Positions 27,008 to 36,097 of a stretch of DNA of 39,271 nt are shown one piece after another; the first letter of the stretch is position 1, and each line of letters starts with the position of its first letter. Origin of the DNA: Desulfobulbaceae bacterium (GTDB lineage: Bacteria; Desulfobacterota; Desulfobulbia; Desulfobulbales; Desulfocapsaceae); the NCBI GenBank assembly GCA_003249645.1, contig QKIH01000001.1:1-39271 (forward strand). The letters are read 5' to 3'. Below the pieces are notes generated by a model. It worked only from the letters and a program-made list of their open reading frames with translations. It ran no database searches and was not told the origin of the DNA. The position numbers and the translations under genes were made by a program.

Positions 27008-27053
27008 GTACTCCTCCTTTGTGCTTTAGGTTAATTGCGGAAAACTCCAGAGT

Positions 27054-28148
27054 TCAGGCAATAGCCTCTGTTGTTTCCGGATCGAATAGGACCACGCGGT
27101 CGAGTTCGAACCCTACGGTTACTTTATCACCGGGATGAAGTTTCATACGGCCTTCAACCTCGGCTATAAATCTGTTATTACTGATATTCAGTTCAAGAAG
27201 TGACTGGCCGCCAAGAATTTCAGCGACATTAACCGTTGCTTCTTTTCTCCATTCTTCACGGATTCGATGTTCGACATCGCGAACTTTGATGCCGTCAGGC
27301 CGGATACCGATAAGAACCGACTTTCCTTCTGCGATATCCTGATATTTATCTTCAGGCAGTTGCAGGCTTAGATCACCTGCGACAAGGGTCATCGCACCGT
27401 TTACTCTGGTGCATTTTCCTTTAATAATATTCATCGGCGGATTGCCTATAAACTGGGCAACAAAGACATTGGCCGGTCTTTCAAAGACTTCTATCGGGCT
27501 GCCGACCTGCTGGATATAGCCATCTTTCAGGATAACGATGCGATCCGCCAGGGTCATTGCCTCAATCTGGTCGTGGGTTACATAGATGGTGGTGGTCTTG
27601 AACTGCAGATGCAGTTTTTTCAGCTCCATCCGCATCTGGGTCCGCAGTTGGGCATCAAGGTTGGACAGGGGCTCGTCGAAGAGAAAGACATCGGGCTGGC
27701 GGACAATTGCCCGGCCCATGGCAACGCGCTGGCGCTGGCCGCCGGAAAGAGCTGCCGGTTTGCGATCGAGATAGGGGCCGAGCTCCAGAGTGGCTGCCGC
27801 CTGGTTCACTTTTTTTTCAATGATGTCCCTTGGTTCTTTGGCCATTTTTAAACCAAAGGCCATATTCTCGCGAACCGTCATGTGGGGGTAAAGGGCGTAA
27901 TTCTGGAAGACCATGGCGACGTTCCTGTCTTTCGGCGAGACCCTGTTGACAACCTGATCGCCGATGACAATTTCTCCGCCTGATATGGTCTCAAGTCCTG
28001 CGATCATTCGCAGTATGGTTGATTTTCCACACCCGGAAGGACCGACGAGGACAATGAACTCACTGTCATCAATCAGCAGATCGGCGCCGTGAACGACTTT
28101 GACGTTTCCATAGTTTTTAACAACATTATTCAGTTTTACCTGGGCCAT
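27054..28148 (-). CDS. sugar ABC transporter ATPase, MalK/UgpC/MsmK type
   Basis: A 364-residue ATPase. Walker [10 protein letters not shown] (36-44), Q-loop ([10 protein letters not shown], 81-90), signature [15 protein letters not shown] (134-148), Walker B VFLFDEP (154-160), and the switch His in [11 protein letters not shown]-terminal TOBE/regulatory region (about 240-360) shows the [10 protein letters not shown] wording of the MalK/UgpC subfamily, which powers carbohydrate import and can be shared between transporters. It lies 14 bases after galK and 46 before the binding-protein gene on the same strand, so it is part of the operon. Confidence 0.95.
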   Translation of the reverse strand: MAQVKLNNVVKNYGNVKVVHGADLLIDDSEFIVLVGPSGCGKSTILRMIAGLETISGGEIVIGDQVVNRVSPKDRNVAMVFQNYALYPHMTVRENMAFGLKMAKEPRDIIEKKVNQAAATLELGPYLDRKPAALSGGQRQRVAMGRAIVRQPDVFLFDEPLSNLDAQLRTQMRMELKKLHLQFKTTTIYVTHDQIEAMTLADRIVILKDGYIQQVGSPIEVFERPANVFVAQFIGNPPMNIIKGKCTRVNGAMTLVAGDLSLQLPEDKYQDIAEGKSVLIGIRPDGIKVRDVEHRIREEWRKEATVNVAEILGGQSLLELNISNNRFIAEVEGRMKLHPGDKVTVGFELDRVVLFDPETTEAIA

Positions 28149-28162
28149 AACAGTGGTGTCCT

Positions 28163-29443
28163 TTATAGTTCAAACAATTCAAAACCTGATTGTCTAATAT
28201 GAAGCGGGGTGACAGAACCGGCTCCGAAAACCTGTTCCATAAATTGAGTATACGCCCGAAATTGCTTTAATGGAACCAGAACCTGGATGGTTCCGGCAAA
28301 TCCACCGCCATGAACCCGGCCGGCTCCTTTTCCCTGCAGAAAATACTCGGTCATCAGCAGGGCGGCGGGGATTGGCTGTGAAGTACTGTCTTTGGTGCTC
28401 ACACAGTTCTGAAGGTACTTGAATGACGAATTGCCCGATTCATTGACAAGTTTGAGAAATACCTCCAACTGCTGCTCTTTCAAAGCCTTTGCCTGCTGCA
28501 CTGCGCGTTCGTTTTCCATCAGAAAGTGATAGAGGCGGAGAAAAGCCCGGTCTCCGGCCTGCCGGCGGATCTGGGTAGCGTGTGTGAAAAAGTCATTCAA
28601 TTCAAGTTCACGGCCGAATCGTTTTCCGCAGACCTGAGCTGCTGCAAACATCTCTTTCGGGATTGCAGCGTATTCATCGGTGAGATCGGCGTGATCACCG
28701 CCGGTGTTGACGATGGCCAGCTGGAGCCCGTGCTGCTCAAAATCCAGCTCCATAGCTCTGATCTCAGGTTGGTCCGGATCGGCAAAATCGATATGCAGGA
28801 TGTCGCTGAAGGCGCAGGCAATCTGATCCATAAAGCCGCAGGGCTTACCGAAATAGGTGTTTTCCGCTTCTTTTGCAATTGCCGCAACCTCAAGTCTGGT
28901 AAGAGATTTACAGCCGGTCAGTTCTTTGATGATATTGGCGATCAGTACCTCAAAAGCTGCAGACGAACTGAGCCCGGAGCCGATCGGAACAGTTGAGTGA
29001 AGCACTGTGTCAAAGCCGCAAAGCTGGTAGCCGCGTTTTTTAAGACCCGCAGCAACACCCCGGATGATCGAATCAGGGGTGCCGAACTCAGCCGGATTGA
29101 TGGCCAGATCGTCAAGATTCACTGCGATATCATCGAAATCATCACATTTGACAGAGACTGTCATTCGGTCGTTTTGACGGACGGCAGCGAGAATATCGAG
29201 ATGGATGCCTGCAGTGAGGACATTGCCGTGATTATGATCGGTGTGGTTGCCGCCGAGTTCTGCCCTGCCGCAGTTACAGAAAAGCAGCATTCCGTCGTTG
29301 CCGAACTGTTGGTCGGCTTTTATCAGTAATGATTCATAGCGCTGTTTTTGAAAGGCGACCTGACTGCTGCCGTACATGACCGCCAGTCTCTCGTCATATT
29401 TACCCTGTCCAAGCTCGGTTATATAGTTCTTTGCTGAAGCCAT
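28163..29443 (-). CDS. galK: galactokinase
   Basis: A 426-residue GHMP kinase that phosphorylates galactose at C1 with ATP, the first step of the Leloir route after import. Motifs: galactokinase signature [15 protein letters not shown] (59-73; Ala replaces the more usual Thr/Ile/Val after GR), the ATP loop [11 protein letters not shown] (153-163), the catalytic base Asp206 in CGFMDQIAC, and the third GHMP motif [13 protein letters not shown] near the C-terminus. It is longer than E. coli GalK (382), with extra N-terminal residues as in some clostridial and spirochaete forms. The frame extends to 29542, but ATG 29443 has an AGGGG site and follows the galT stop as TAAGATG, a coupling arrangement. 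Confidence 0.95.
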   Translation of the reverse strand: MASAKNYITELGQGKYDERLAVMYGSSQVAFQKQRYESLLIKADQQFGNDGMLLFCNCGRAELGGNHTDHNHGNVLTAGIHLDILAAVRQNDRMTVSVKCDDFDDIAVNLDDLAINPAEFGTPDSIIRGVAAGLKKRGYQLCGFDTVLHSTVPIGSGLSSSAAFEVLIANIIKELTGCKSLTRLEVAAIAKEAENTYFGKPCGFMDQIACAFSDILHIDFADPDQPEIRAMELDFEQHGLQLAIVNTGGDHADLTDEYAAIPKEMFAAAQVCGKRFGRELELNDFFTHATQIRRQAGDRAFLRLYHFLMENERAVQQAKALKEQQLEVFLKLVNESGNSSFKYLQNCVSTKDSTSQPIPAALLMTEYFLQGKGAGRVHGGGFAGTIQVLVPLKQFRAYTQFMEQVFGAGSVTPLHIRQSGFELFEL

Positions 29444-29444
29444 C

Positions 29445-30482
29445 TTATGCCCCTTCAAGATAATGGGTGGTCGGGGTTGCCCGAAGCCGGTCGGCACAAT
29501 CTTCCGGGGTAAGGTCACGCTGCGGCATTGCCAGCATTTCAAAACCGACCATGAATTTCTTTACGGTCGCTGATCGAAGAAGCGGCGGAAAATAGTGAAT
29601 GTGGAAATGGTGTGCAGGGTAATCGCCTCCATCGGTCGGCTGCTGGTGCAGCCCCATGGAATAGGGAAATGAGGTCATGAACAGGTTGTCAAAATGTATT
29701 CCCATTCTGATCAATCCCCTGGCCAGGTCGTCTTTTTCCTTGTTGTTCAGTTCGAGCAGAGAGCCGACATGGCGTCTTGGCAGCAGCATGGTCTCAAAGG
29801 GCCAGACCGCCCAGTAAGGGACCAGCGCGACAAAAGAATCATTGGTGAAGACAATTCTTTCACCGCGTTTCAGTTCTTCTTCAAGATAATCGCACAAGAG
29901 GCAGCTCTTATGTTCAGCAAGGTAATTCTGCTGACTTAATAGTTCACGGGCCGGTAAATTGGGAAGCTCTCTGGTCGCCCAGATCTGGCCATGCGGATGA
30001 GGGTTGGAGCAGCCCATGGTCTCGCCCTTGTTTTCGAAGATCTGCACATGTTTGATAAAATCGTTGCCGCCAAGTGACTGGTATTCATTGGTCCAGGTGT
30101 CCACTACCTGTCTCACCTGCGCTGTTTTCATCCTGGCAAGCGAGAGATCATGCCGCGGTGAAAAGCAGATAACCTTGCAGATGCCTTGCTCAGGCTGTGC
30201 TTTGAAAAGGGGATTCGGGTCGGAAAAATCTTCCTCATTTTCAGGCAACAGGGCCGAAAAATCGTTGGTGAAAACGTAGGTGCCGGCATAGTCCGGATTT
30301 GTTTCTCCGCCGACCCGCTCGTTGCCGGGGCAGAGGTAACAGGTCTCGGAGTAGGGCGGCTGGGTGTTTGCGGCCGGTTTTTCCTGCTGGCCCTGCCATG
30401 GGCGTTTGCTGCGATGGGGAGAGACAAGAACCCATTCGTCAGCAAGCGGATTGTATCGTTTATGCGGATTAGTCAGATTCAT
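29445..30482 (-). CDS. galT: galactose-1-phosphate uridylyltransferase
   Basis: A 345-residue enzyme that exchanges UMP between UDP-glucose and galactose-1-phosphate. The N-terminal [20 protein letters not shown], the zinc pair CYLC (48-51) and the active-site [10 protein letters not shown] (160-169, nucleophile His164 and Gln166) are all intact. The [11 protein letters not shown] segment near the C-terminus is also typical. Its start lies 7 bases after the lacI-type stop, and its stop is one base before the galK start, so lacI-galT-galK are co-translated. No galE lies in the window, so the epimerase must be elsewhere. Confidence 0.96.
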   Translation of the reverse strand: MNLTNPHKRYNPLADEWVLVSPHRSKRPWQGQQEKPAANTQPPYSETCYLCPGNERVGGETNPDYAGTYVFTNDFSALLPENEEDFSDPNPLFKAQPEQGICKVICFSPRHDLSLARMKTAQVRQVVDTWTNEYQSLGGNDFIKHVQIFENKGETMGCSNPHPHGQIWATRELPNLPARELLSQQNYLAEHKSCLLCDYLEEELKRGERIVFTNDSFVALVPYWAVWPFETMLLPRRHVGSLLELNNKEKDDLARGLIRMGIHFDNLFMTSFPYSMGLHQQPTDGGDYPAHHFHIHYFPPLLRSATVKKFMVGFEMLAMPQRDLTPEDCADRLRATPTTHYLEGA

Positions 30483-30489
30483 ATTTATC

Positions 30490-31497
30490 TCAGGCAGAAT
30501 TTCGAATAATCAGCTCTGTTTTCAGAGTTTTTGTTACAGCCGGATATTCCTTATCGGGATGAAGAATACGCTCTATAAGCAGGTTTGCGGCGGTACTGCC
30601 GATAAGTCTGGCCGGCTGCTGAACGGTTGTGATCGATGGCTCAATCAGCGCGGAGATCGGGTTGTTGCAGAATCCGGCAAGGGCGATCTCGTCAGGAATG
30701 ACAATTTTTTCTTCTTTTAAGACGATGTAAATGCCGATAGCCACAGGGTCGTTTACTGCGAATATGGCATCCGGTCTTTTCGGCATGGCAAGCAGGGTTT
30801 TGGCAGCATTCCTGCCGTCTATTTCCCTGAACCCTGCGGAGATGATAAGACGTTCGTCAACGGGCAGGCCGAACTCGAGGTGTGCGTCGATATAGCCGGC
30901 CAGCCTGTCTCTGCCTACCGAAACGCAATCTGACCCGGCAACATGGGCAATGCTTCGATACCCCTTATTCAGCAGGTAGAGAACCAGCTCTTTGGCACCG
31001 TTAAAGTCATCAACAATGACCTGGGAGTGTTTGACATCTTTATGGGTTCTGTCAAAAAAGACTGCCGGCACCTTCTGGCTGTCAAGAATTGAGAAATGGT
31101 CGATGTTCTGCGTTGTCTGGGAAAGCGAAACCAGGACTCCGGCCACACGGTTGGCAACAAGCGAACGAAGGTTAAGTGCTTCCCGCTGCCAGTCTTCGTT
31201 GGATTGGCAGACCATGATCGTAAAGCCTTTCGAGTAGGCAATTTCTTCAATGCCGCTGATGGCGGAAGAAAAGAAGTCGTGTCTTATTTCCGGAACAATT
31301 ATGCCGATGGTGCTGCTGTGCTTTTTCCGTAGTCCCCTTGCAAATGTATCGGGAAAGTAATCGAGATTACGGGCGATGTTAAGGACATCATCCTTGGTTT
31401 TACGGCTGATGTCGGGATGGTCATGGAGGGCGCGTGAGACGGTTGACGGTGACAGAGCCAGTTTTCTGGCGATATCTTTAATGGTCACTCGTGCCAT
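30490..31497 (-). CDS. LacI-family transcriptional regulator of the sugar operon
   Basis: A 335-residue repressor. The N-terminal helix-turn-helix is [21 protein letters not shown] (about 4-24) with the hinge helix [16 protein letters not shown]. The effector domain (about 60-335) has the periplasmic-binding-protein fold ([45 protein letters not shown], and the closing [12 protein letters not shown]). It is the first gene of the operon and should control it and itself through the operator at 31544-31561. The inducer is probably galactose or a derivative (inferred from galT, galK and the transporter downstream). Confidence 0.94.
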   Translation of the reverse strand: MARVTIKDIARKLALSPSTVSRALHDHPDISRKTKDDVLNIARNLDYFPDTFARGLRKKHSSTIGIIVPEIRHDFFSSAISGIEEIAYSKGFTIMVCQSNEDWQREALNLRSLVANRVAGVLVSLSQTTQNIDHFSILDSQKVPAVFFDRTHKDVKHSQVIVDDFNGAKELVLYLLNKGYRSIAHVAGSDCVSVGRDRLAGYIDAHLEFGLPVDERLIISAGFREIDGRNAAKTLLAMPKRPDAIFAVNDPVAIGIYIVLKEEKIVIPDEIALAGFCNNPISALIEPSITTVQQPARLIGSTAANLLIERILHPDKEYPAVTKTLKTELIIRNSA

Positions 31498-31543
31498 AGG
31501 AACCCTTTCACTGAGTCGTGTTACCGGAAGTTTTGCAAACGTT

Positions 31544-31561
31544 ACCGCAAACGATTGCGGT
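31544..31561. promoter_or_regulatory. LacI-type operator
   Basis: ACCGCAAACGATTGCGGT is an imperfect 18-bp palindrome around a central CG, the LacI/GalR-family operator pattern. It sits over the predicted transcription start of the operon. A second, weaker CG-centred element (GCAAACGTTACC) is centred 12 bp closer to the gene, at 31540-31541. Confidence 0.85.
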
Positions 31562-31566
31562 TAATT

Positions 31567-31594
31567 ATTTTAAAATGTAATCTTCATATGTCAA
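31567..31594 (-). promoter_or_regulatory. sigma-70 promoter of the lacI-gal-ABC operon
   Basis: On the minus strand, TTGACA (31594-31589), 16 bases, TAAAAT (31572-31567). The predicted start is near 31560, inside the LacI-type operator, so bound repressor would block initiation. Confidence 0.8.
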
Positions 31595-31749
31595 CAAAAA
31601 ACAAAGTGAAAAGTTTCAAGTTCCCAGCCTCACAGAAACAAAACGGTGAAGATCCGGAAAGAATGAGGATATAAAATATTTTCATTCGTAAAAAGGTGAA
31701 AATAGAATATACTTACGCCAAGTTATGCATTTATTGAAAGGGGAAAAAT

Positions 31750-32163
31750 ATGCCGACTATTACCTTGAAGTTTAAAGGAGCAACAGTAAAGGAATTTGTT
31801 CTGCAGGCAGACCGGTCTGTCACCATCGGGAGAAAGGAATCCAATGATATCATTATTCCCAATCTTGGTGTTTCAGGCATGCATGCCAGGATAGATACTA
31901 TTGCTCAGCAGTTTACCTTGACTGATGTGGGGAGTACCAACGGTACTTTTGTCAATCGTGAACTTATCACCACACGTATCCTGCAAAATAAGGATGTCAT
32001 TCTGATCGGTAAGCATGAGTTGATCTTTGACTGTTCAGATCTGGAGCAAAGCGGGGTAGAAAACAAGCAGGTGGAAGAAACCCTGATTCTTGATACTGCC
32101 GAATATCGTGATCTGATAGAAAAAGCCAAAAAACAGGCCGAGCAGGGAGAAAAGAAGGATTAG
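31750..32163 (+). CDS. FHA-domain protein
   Basis: A 137-residue cytoplasmic protein. Residues about 1-95 form a forkhead-associated domain that binds phosphothreonine: GRKESNDIIIPN (27-38), VSGMHARI (41-48) and the TDVGSTNGTFVN loop (58-69). The SRxH motif reads SGMH, so Arg is replaced by Gly. The C-terminal tail (about 96-137) is charged and contains VEETLILDT, which has possible phosphothreonine sites. AAGGGG precedes ATG 31750. The stop codon overlaps that of the convergent Ser/Thr kinase gene (32160-32163). With the kinase and the PP2C gene nearby it probably reads the kinase's phosphorylation state (inference). Confidence 0.93.
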   Translation: MPTITLKFKGATVKEFVLQADRSVTIGRKESNDIIIPNLGVSGMHARIDTIAQQFTLTDVGSTNGTFVNRELITTRILQNKDVILIGKHELIFDCSDLEQSGVENKQVEETLILDTAEYRDLIEKAKKQAEQGEKKD

Positions 32164-34091
32164 AAGATCTCGATGTCCCTTATGTTCTTAAGAAATCCTT
32201 TGGCGTAGGGGACAACGCCCTTGCGGTTGAGATCTTCTTTCAGCCGCAGCAGTTCGGGGTTGCTCGGATCAAGGAGCAGCCCCTCGTTGACAAAGACCCT
32301 GGCCTTTTCCATCTGCATGTTCTTGAATTCTCTGGTTGCCAGTTTGGCATAGCGGTCTGCAATCTTTTCGTATCCATCCTGCCAGCGGATGTCGTTTTTA
32401 TTCAGTGATTTAATTTCGTTATAGAAGGTGTAGGCGCTCTCTGTTTCAGGCGTTTTCAGCTTGTCTTCCCGTATTGCCTGTTCCGCTTTTTCTGTCAGCA
32501 GGGCAATCTTTTCCTGTTTTTTCTGCTGAATATACTTTTTAACAGCACTGTTCTGCTGGCGTTCTGGATAAAGTGTAATCAGATTGACCAGGGTGCTGTC
32601 TGCCAGTGAAAAAAGCATCTTGTCCGCAGCTTCCCTTGCGTTGGTGTCGAGCTGTTCCGCTATTCGTTTGATTCCGTGCAGGGCATGGGGATTGCTTTCG
32701 TCAAGCAGCAGGACGTCTGAATAGATTGCATAGGCAGAATCATCACTGTTAACAAGCTTGTTTTCACTGTATGCAAGGTTGGCCTTATTGAGCAGGTCAT
32801 CAACCCGTTCCTGCCATTTTCGTCTGCTTTCCGGCTCATGAACAGGCTTTGTAGGCGGTGTCGCACGGGGTAACTCATGTTTGACAATAGTATCGATATC
32901 CGGCACATCTGCTGCAGGGGAATAGAGAAAATAGGAGCTGAATGTGAAGGCTGCAAGAGCAACTATCGCTGCCAGCGGGATGGCGAGAATGGGGTTGTCG
33001 GTCATTATGCCGAGAAACTGGCGGAATATGCCTTTTTGCGGGTCTCTGGTCCGAAGTATTGTGGTGCGGTCAAGCTCCTCAACCAGCTGGTCGGTCATCT
33101 TCTTTTTGGTCGAAAAGTAGACTGTTTTATCGATGATCTCGGTTGTTGTCCTGTTTTCCTGCTGGTATTCCTTCTCAAACAGATTAAGGGTGAATTCTTT
33201 GATGGTTTTGACCGTAACCTGCTGATCAAGATGGTGAAGATATTCGTGGATGGCTGTCTGCATCTGGGCACAGCTTTGAAATCGTGTCTCCACCTTTTCC
33301 TGAAGAGCCTTGTTGACAATAGCGGTAATCTGTTGCGGCAGCGATGGCAGAAGTTCCTCAAGGGGAATAAATTCCGCATTGAGTGCTTTGGACAAAACTT
33401 CTGCGGTGTTGCCGTCGTAGAGCTTTTGTCCGCACAACATCTCGTACAGAAGGATGCCGATTGAAAAGATGTCGGAACGGCTGTCGATGTTGTTGCCTGC
33501 AACCTGCTCCGGAGACATGTAAGAGACCTTTCCCTTGACTATCCCCATCTGTGTGCGGTGGTCATGAAATCTGGTCTTGGCAATACCGAAATCGATCACC
33601 TTTACTTTGCCGTCGTAGGTAAGGAAAATATTGTGCGGCGTAAGATCGCGGTGGATGATATTGAGAGGATTATTTTTCAGATCGCGGACATTATGGGCAT
33701 ATTCCATCGCATCGCAGATCTTGTCCACTATAAACAGAGCAACCTCCGGCGGAAAGACCTGGCTCAGGCCTGCCATTTTCTGCATGGCGGTGTGGAGGTC
33801 TTTACCGAAGAGGTACTCCATGGCGATGAAGTAGATGCCGTCAATATTGCCGAAATCGTATGTTGAGGCAATATTTTCATGCTCCAGCAGCGCCGCCAGT
33901 CTGGCTTCATCGATGAAATGTGAAATGATCTCCTGATTAACATTATGCTGCTGCAGAAGCTTTTTGATAACGATCAGTTTCTCAAAACCTTCCTCGCCAA
34001 GCAGTTTTCCGCGGAATATTTCTGCCATTCCACCGATCCCGAGGGTATCGAGGAGTATATATTTATTACCTAATCGCGCAGGGAGATTCAT
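32160..34091 (-). CDS. transmembrane Hanks-type Ser/Thr protein kinase
   Basis: A 643-residue kinase. Catalytic domain about 8-285: Gly loop LGIGGMAEIF (17-26), Lys43 (IVIKK), HRDLTPHNIF (147-156, Asp149), DFG in VIDFGIAK (Asp167), and SPEQ. The catalytic-loop TPHN in place of KPEN is common among Desulfobacterota and myxobacterial kinases. The juxtamembrane region holds threonine clusters (NRTTTE 313-318, DRTTILRTRD 341-350) that could be autophosphorylated and bound by the FHA protein. One membrane segment is about 368-391. The extracytoplasmic part (about 400-643) is helical and repeat-like (ANLAYSENKL..., AEQAIREDKL..., RVFVNEGLLLDPSNPELL), resembling TPR-type repeats. ATG 34091 places the kinase domain at the start; the frame is open up to 34193. 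Confidence 0.92.
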   Translation of the reverse strand: MNLPARLGNKYILLDTLGIGGMAEIFRGKLLGEEGFEKLIVIKKLLQQHNVNQEIISHFIDEARLAALLEHENIASTYDFGNIDGIYFIAMEYLFGKDLHTAMQKMAGLSQVFPPEVALFIVDKICDAMEYAHNVRDLKNNPLNIIHRDLTPHNIFLTYDGKVKVIDFGIAKTRFHDHRTQMGIVKGKVSYMSPEQVAGNNIDSRSDIFSIGILLYEMLCGQKLYDGNTAEVLSKALNAEFIPLEELLPSLPQQITAIVNKALQEKVETRFQSCAQMQTAIHEYLHHLDQQVTVKTIKEFTLNLFEKEYQQENRTTTEIIDKTVYFSTKKKMTDQLVEELDRTTILRTRDPQKGIFRQFLGIMTDNPILAIPLAAIVALAAFTFSSYFLYSPAADVPDIDTIVKHELPRATPPTKPVHEPESRRKWQERVDDLLNKANLAYSENKLVNSDDSAYAIYSDVLLLDESNPHALHGIKRIAEQLDTNAREAADKMLFSLADSTLVNLITLYPERQQNSAVKKYIQQKKQEKIALLTEKAEQAIREDKLKTPETESAYTFYNEIKSLNKNDIRWQDGYEKIADRYAKLATREFKNMQMEKARVFVNEGLLLDPSNPELLRLKEDLNRKGVVPYAKGFLKNIRDIEIF

Positions 34092-34208
34092 CAGCTCATA
34101 TATATGAAATAGTTTGGATCTTAGTGAATATACTACCAGAAATGTGTTGATTCTGTACCTTTTTTTCATTAGTCTGCCATTATTCAACCTCAATACTCAT
34201 TATTCCTT

Positions 34209-34940
34209 ATGACAATGACATATCAAATAAAGTCAGTCGGCAGAATTGATCCCGGTTTGAAGCGGGAAAAGAACGAAGATGTCTTTCTGGCTGATGATGC
34301 CCGCGGACTTTATCTTGTCGCTGATGGAATCGGCGGAAGGGCTGCGGGGGATGTGGCCAGCAGAACCTTTCTCGAAACAGTAGACTTCTCTTACACTGAC
34401 GATGATGTTGAGGATCTTGCTGCAATAATTAACAACTGTTTTCAATCAGCCCATTTGGGATTGAAGAATCTGGCGGCAGCGCACCCTGAATATCACGGTA
34501 TGGGCTGCACCGCAGAAGTCGTTGCCTTTAGCGGCGACCGCGCTGTGATAGGTCATGTGGGCGACAGCCGCACCTATCTTTTCAGGGAAAACAATCTGCA
34601 GCAGCTCACCTCTGATCACAGTTTTGTCCATGAACAGGTAAAAGCGGGGATTATTACACCGGAACAGGCTAGAACACATGCAATGAAAAATGTGATTCTC
34701 CGAGCCGTCGGTATTGAAGAGGGCTTAAGCGTTGATCTCATTCCCTGTACGGTTATGCCGGGGGATATCCTGCTGTTATGCACTGACGGGCTGACGGATA
34801 TGATTGAAGACGGTGTGATCGCCATCCTGCTTGCCGCTAAAGCGGATCTTGCAACAAAAGCTGAACAGCTTATTGAAGCGGCCAATCAGGCCGGCGGAAA
34901 AGATAATATCTCCCTTGTTCTGATGGAGATATCAGGTTGA
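34209..34940 (+). CDS. PP2C-type Ser/Thr protein phosphatase
   Basis: A 243-residue soluble phosphatase of the PPM family. It has the metal-binding and catalytic motifs in order: R..NED (19-24), LVADGIGG (36-43), GHVGDSRTYLF (about 115-125), CTDGLTDMI (about 196-204) and the final GGKDNIS. It should remove phosphate from the Ser/Thr kinase's substrates or from the kinase itself. It is divergent from the kinase gene, with 117 bases between the chosen start codons. Two in-frame ATGs (34209, 34215) are possible; neither has a good ribosome site. No terminator was seen after the stop. Confidence 0.95.
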   Translation: MTMTYQIKSVGRIDPGLKREKNEDVFLADDARGLYLVADGIGGRAAGDVASRTFLETVDFSYTDDDVEDLAAIINNCFQSAHLGLKNLAAAHPEYHGMGCTAEVVAFSGDRAVIGHVGDSRTYLFRENNLQQLTSDHSFVHEQVKAGIITPEQARTHAMKNVILRAVGIEEGLSVDLIPCTVMPGDILLLCTDGLTDMIEDGVIAILLAAKADLATKAEQLIEAANQAGGKDNISLVLMEISG

Positions 34941-34991
34941 TGCTTCCTGGTGACAGGCTGAGTTATACAGTTTCTGTCCGCAGTACAGATG

Positions 34992-35122
34992 TCAGATAAA
35001 ACAGAGCTCGTCGGTCTTGATCTTCGATCTTCCCGGAATCAGGGTCTGAGTAGAAATAACACCTGTCCATTTTCGAATAGTTTTCATAATAAACTGGGAA
35101 AGCAGTTCCGCATCCGAGGTCA
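34992..35122 (-). pseudogene. out-of-frame 3' remnant of the ParB/RAM gene
   Basis: Reading the minus strand in the -1 frame relative to the gene at 35120-36097 gives RDLLTSDAELLSQF, then IRKWTG and VISTQTLIPGRSK, ending at a TGA at 34992-34994. This is the second half of an Lrp/AsnC-type RAM domain, exactly the part missing from the upstream frame, which stops at 35120. Both frames are open together only between about 35123 and 35147, so the frame change lies there. No slippery heptamer is evident. A single-base indel (mutation or sequence error) is the simplest reading. Confidence 0.8.
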
Positions 35123-36097
35123 GAAGATCACGAATTTGATAATGATATCAATTGAACCGTGAACCGAATGCACCTCCCTGACTTCATCCAGGGCAACCAG
35201 TTTGTCAAAGATCTTCTGCTCATACCTGCCGTCAACATTGAGGAGAATAAAAACTGATATCTCCTTTTTCATATCAGGATATTTTTCTTCTTTATGACTT
35301 AACATCTTCTGTCGGAACTCCTCCATATCCTTTGGAATCAGTTTATCAACACCGATACCGTATTCCCGTTTTTTACCGATCTCCCACTGGTGCACGCTGA
35401 TATAGAGATAAAGATCGTCAACCGTCCTGTTTGAAAATGAATGAACAAGATTACTGTCGGCAATGATCACTGCCAGAGGCTTGTATATCGTGTTATACCA
35501 GTCAGCGGCAGCCTTCTCATAATCCACTTCTCCAGTGTCTTTACTGAGAAAGGCCTGATGCTCCTTTATCTGTTTCTCAAGATGGTGAAATTGGCCCAGT
35601 TCAGTAAGCTCGATACTGCTGGTGAGGCCGGTTTTGTCACGAAACTCTGTTCTTTCGAGATATAATTTGTTTTCAAGCGTATCCGTTGAAGGCAGCAGTT
35701 CAAGGATCTGTGAGCGGATTTCTGTATAGCCTAATTCCTTTGCTGCTTTGAAGCGATGATGGCCATCCAGAATGAAATAATCATTTTTAATCTGATACAA
35801 TGATATGGGAGGCATCAGTTTGCCCTTCCTCATCTCATTCAATATATGTTCCAGCCGTTCGCCTCGCTTGCCGCCTTTTATTCTGAACTGACTGTCAAAG
35901 TCATGATATCTTCCCACGCTGCCGACAATTCTATCCATGGGAACCATCGACACGCCCCGTTTAACATACTCATATGCCTTCTCCTGTTCCTGCGCTCTGT
36001 TAAAGGCCGGGATGGCGGTGTCACCGGAGGGACGATCGGCATGAAAGAGATTCTTGAGAATCCTGTTTGGATTAAATTTCGAAAACATAGAAGCCAT
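35120..36097 (-). CDS. ParB-like/DUF4032-like protein with truncated C-terminal RAM domain (frameshifted gene)
   Basis: A 325-residue reading frame. Residues about 48-135 form a ParB/sulfiredoxin-like domain (SMVPMDRIVGSVGRY ... PPISLYQIKNDYFILDGHHRFKAAKELGY, with DGHHR at 111-115). Residues about 195-262 (YNTIYKPLAVII, FSNRTVDDLYLYISVHQWEIGKKREYGIGV) resemble DUF4032. From about 280, VFILLNVDGRYEQKIFDKL then EVREVHSVHGSIDIIIKF is the first half of an Lrp/AsnC effector (RAM) domain, after which the frame ends in VIF. The other half continues in the -1 frame down to 34992. The start overlaps the phosphoesterase gene by 26 bases; ATG 36088 is an alternative. Biochemical role unknown. Confidence 0.8.
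   Translation of the reverse strand: MASMFSKFNPNRILKNLFHADRPSGDTAIPAFNRAQEQEKAYEYVKRGVSMVPMDRIVGSVGRYHDFDSQFRIKGGKRGERLEHILNEMRKGKLMPPISLYQIKNDYFILDGHHRFKAAKELGYTEIRSQILELLPSTDTLENKLYLERTEFRDKTGLTSSIELTELGQFHHLEKQIKEHQAFLSKDTGEVDYEKAAADWYNTIYKPLAVIIADSNLVHSFSNRTVDDLYLYISVHQWEIGKKREYGIGVDKLIPKDMEEFRQKMLSHKEEKYPDMKKEISVFILLNVDGRYEQKIFDKLVALDEVREVHSVHGSIDIIIKFVIF

Noticed and set aside
26411..27034. A 207-codon plus-strand frame opposite the sugar binding-protein gene
   Set aside because: It is antisense to a well-conserved gene with a strong ribosome site, and the product resembles no family.
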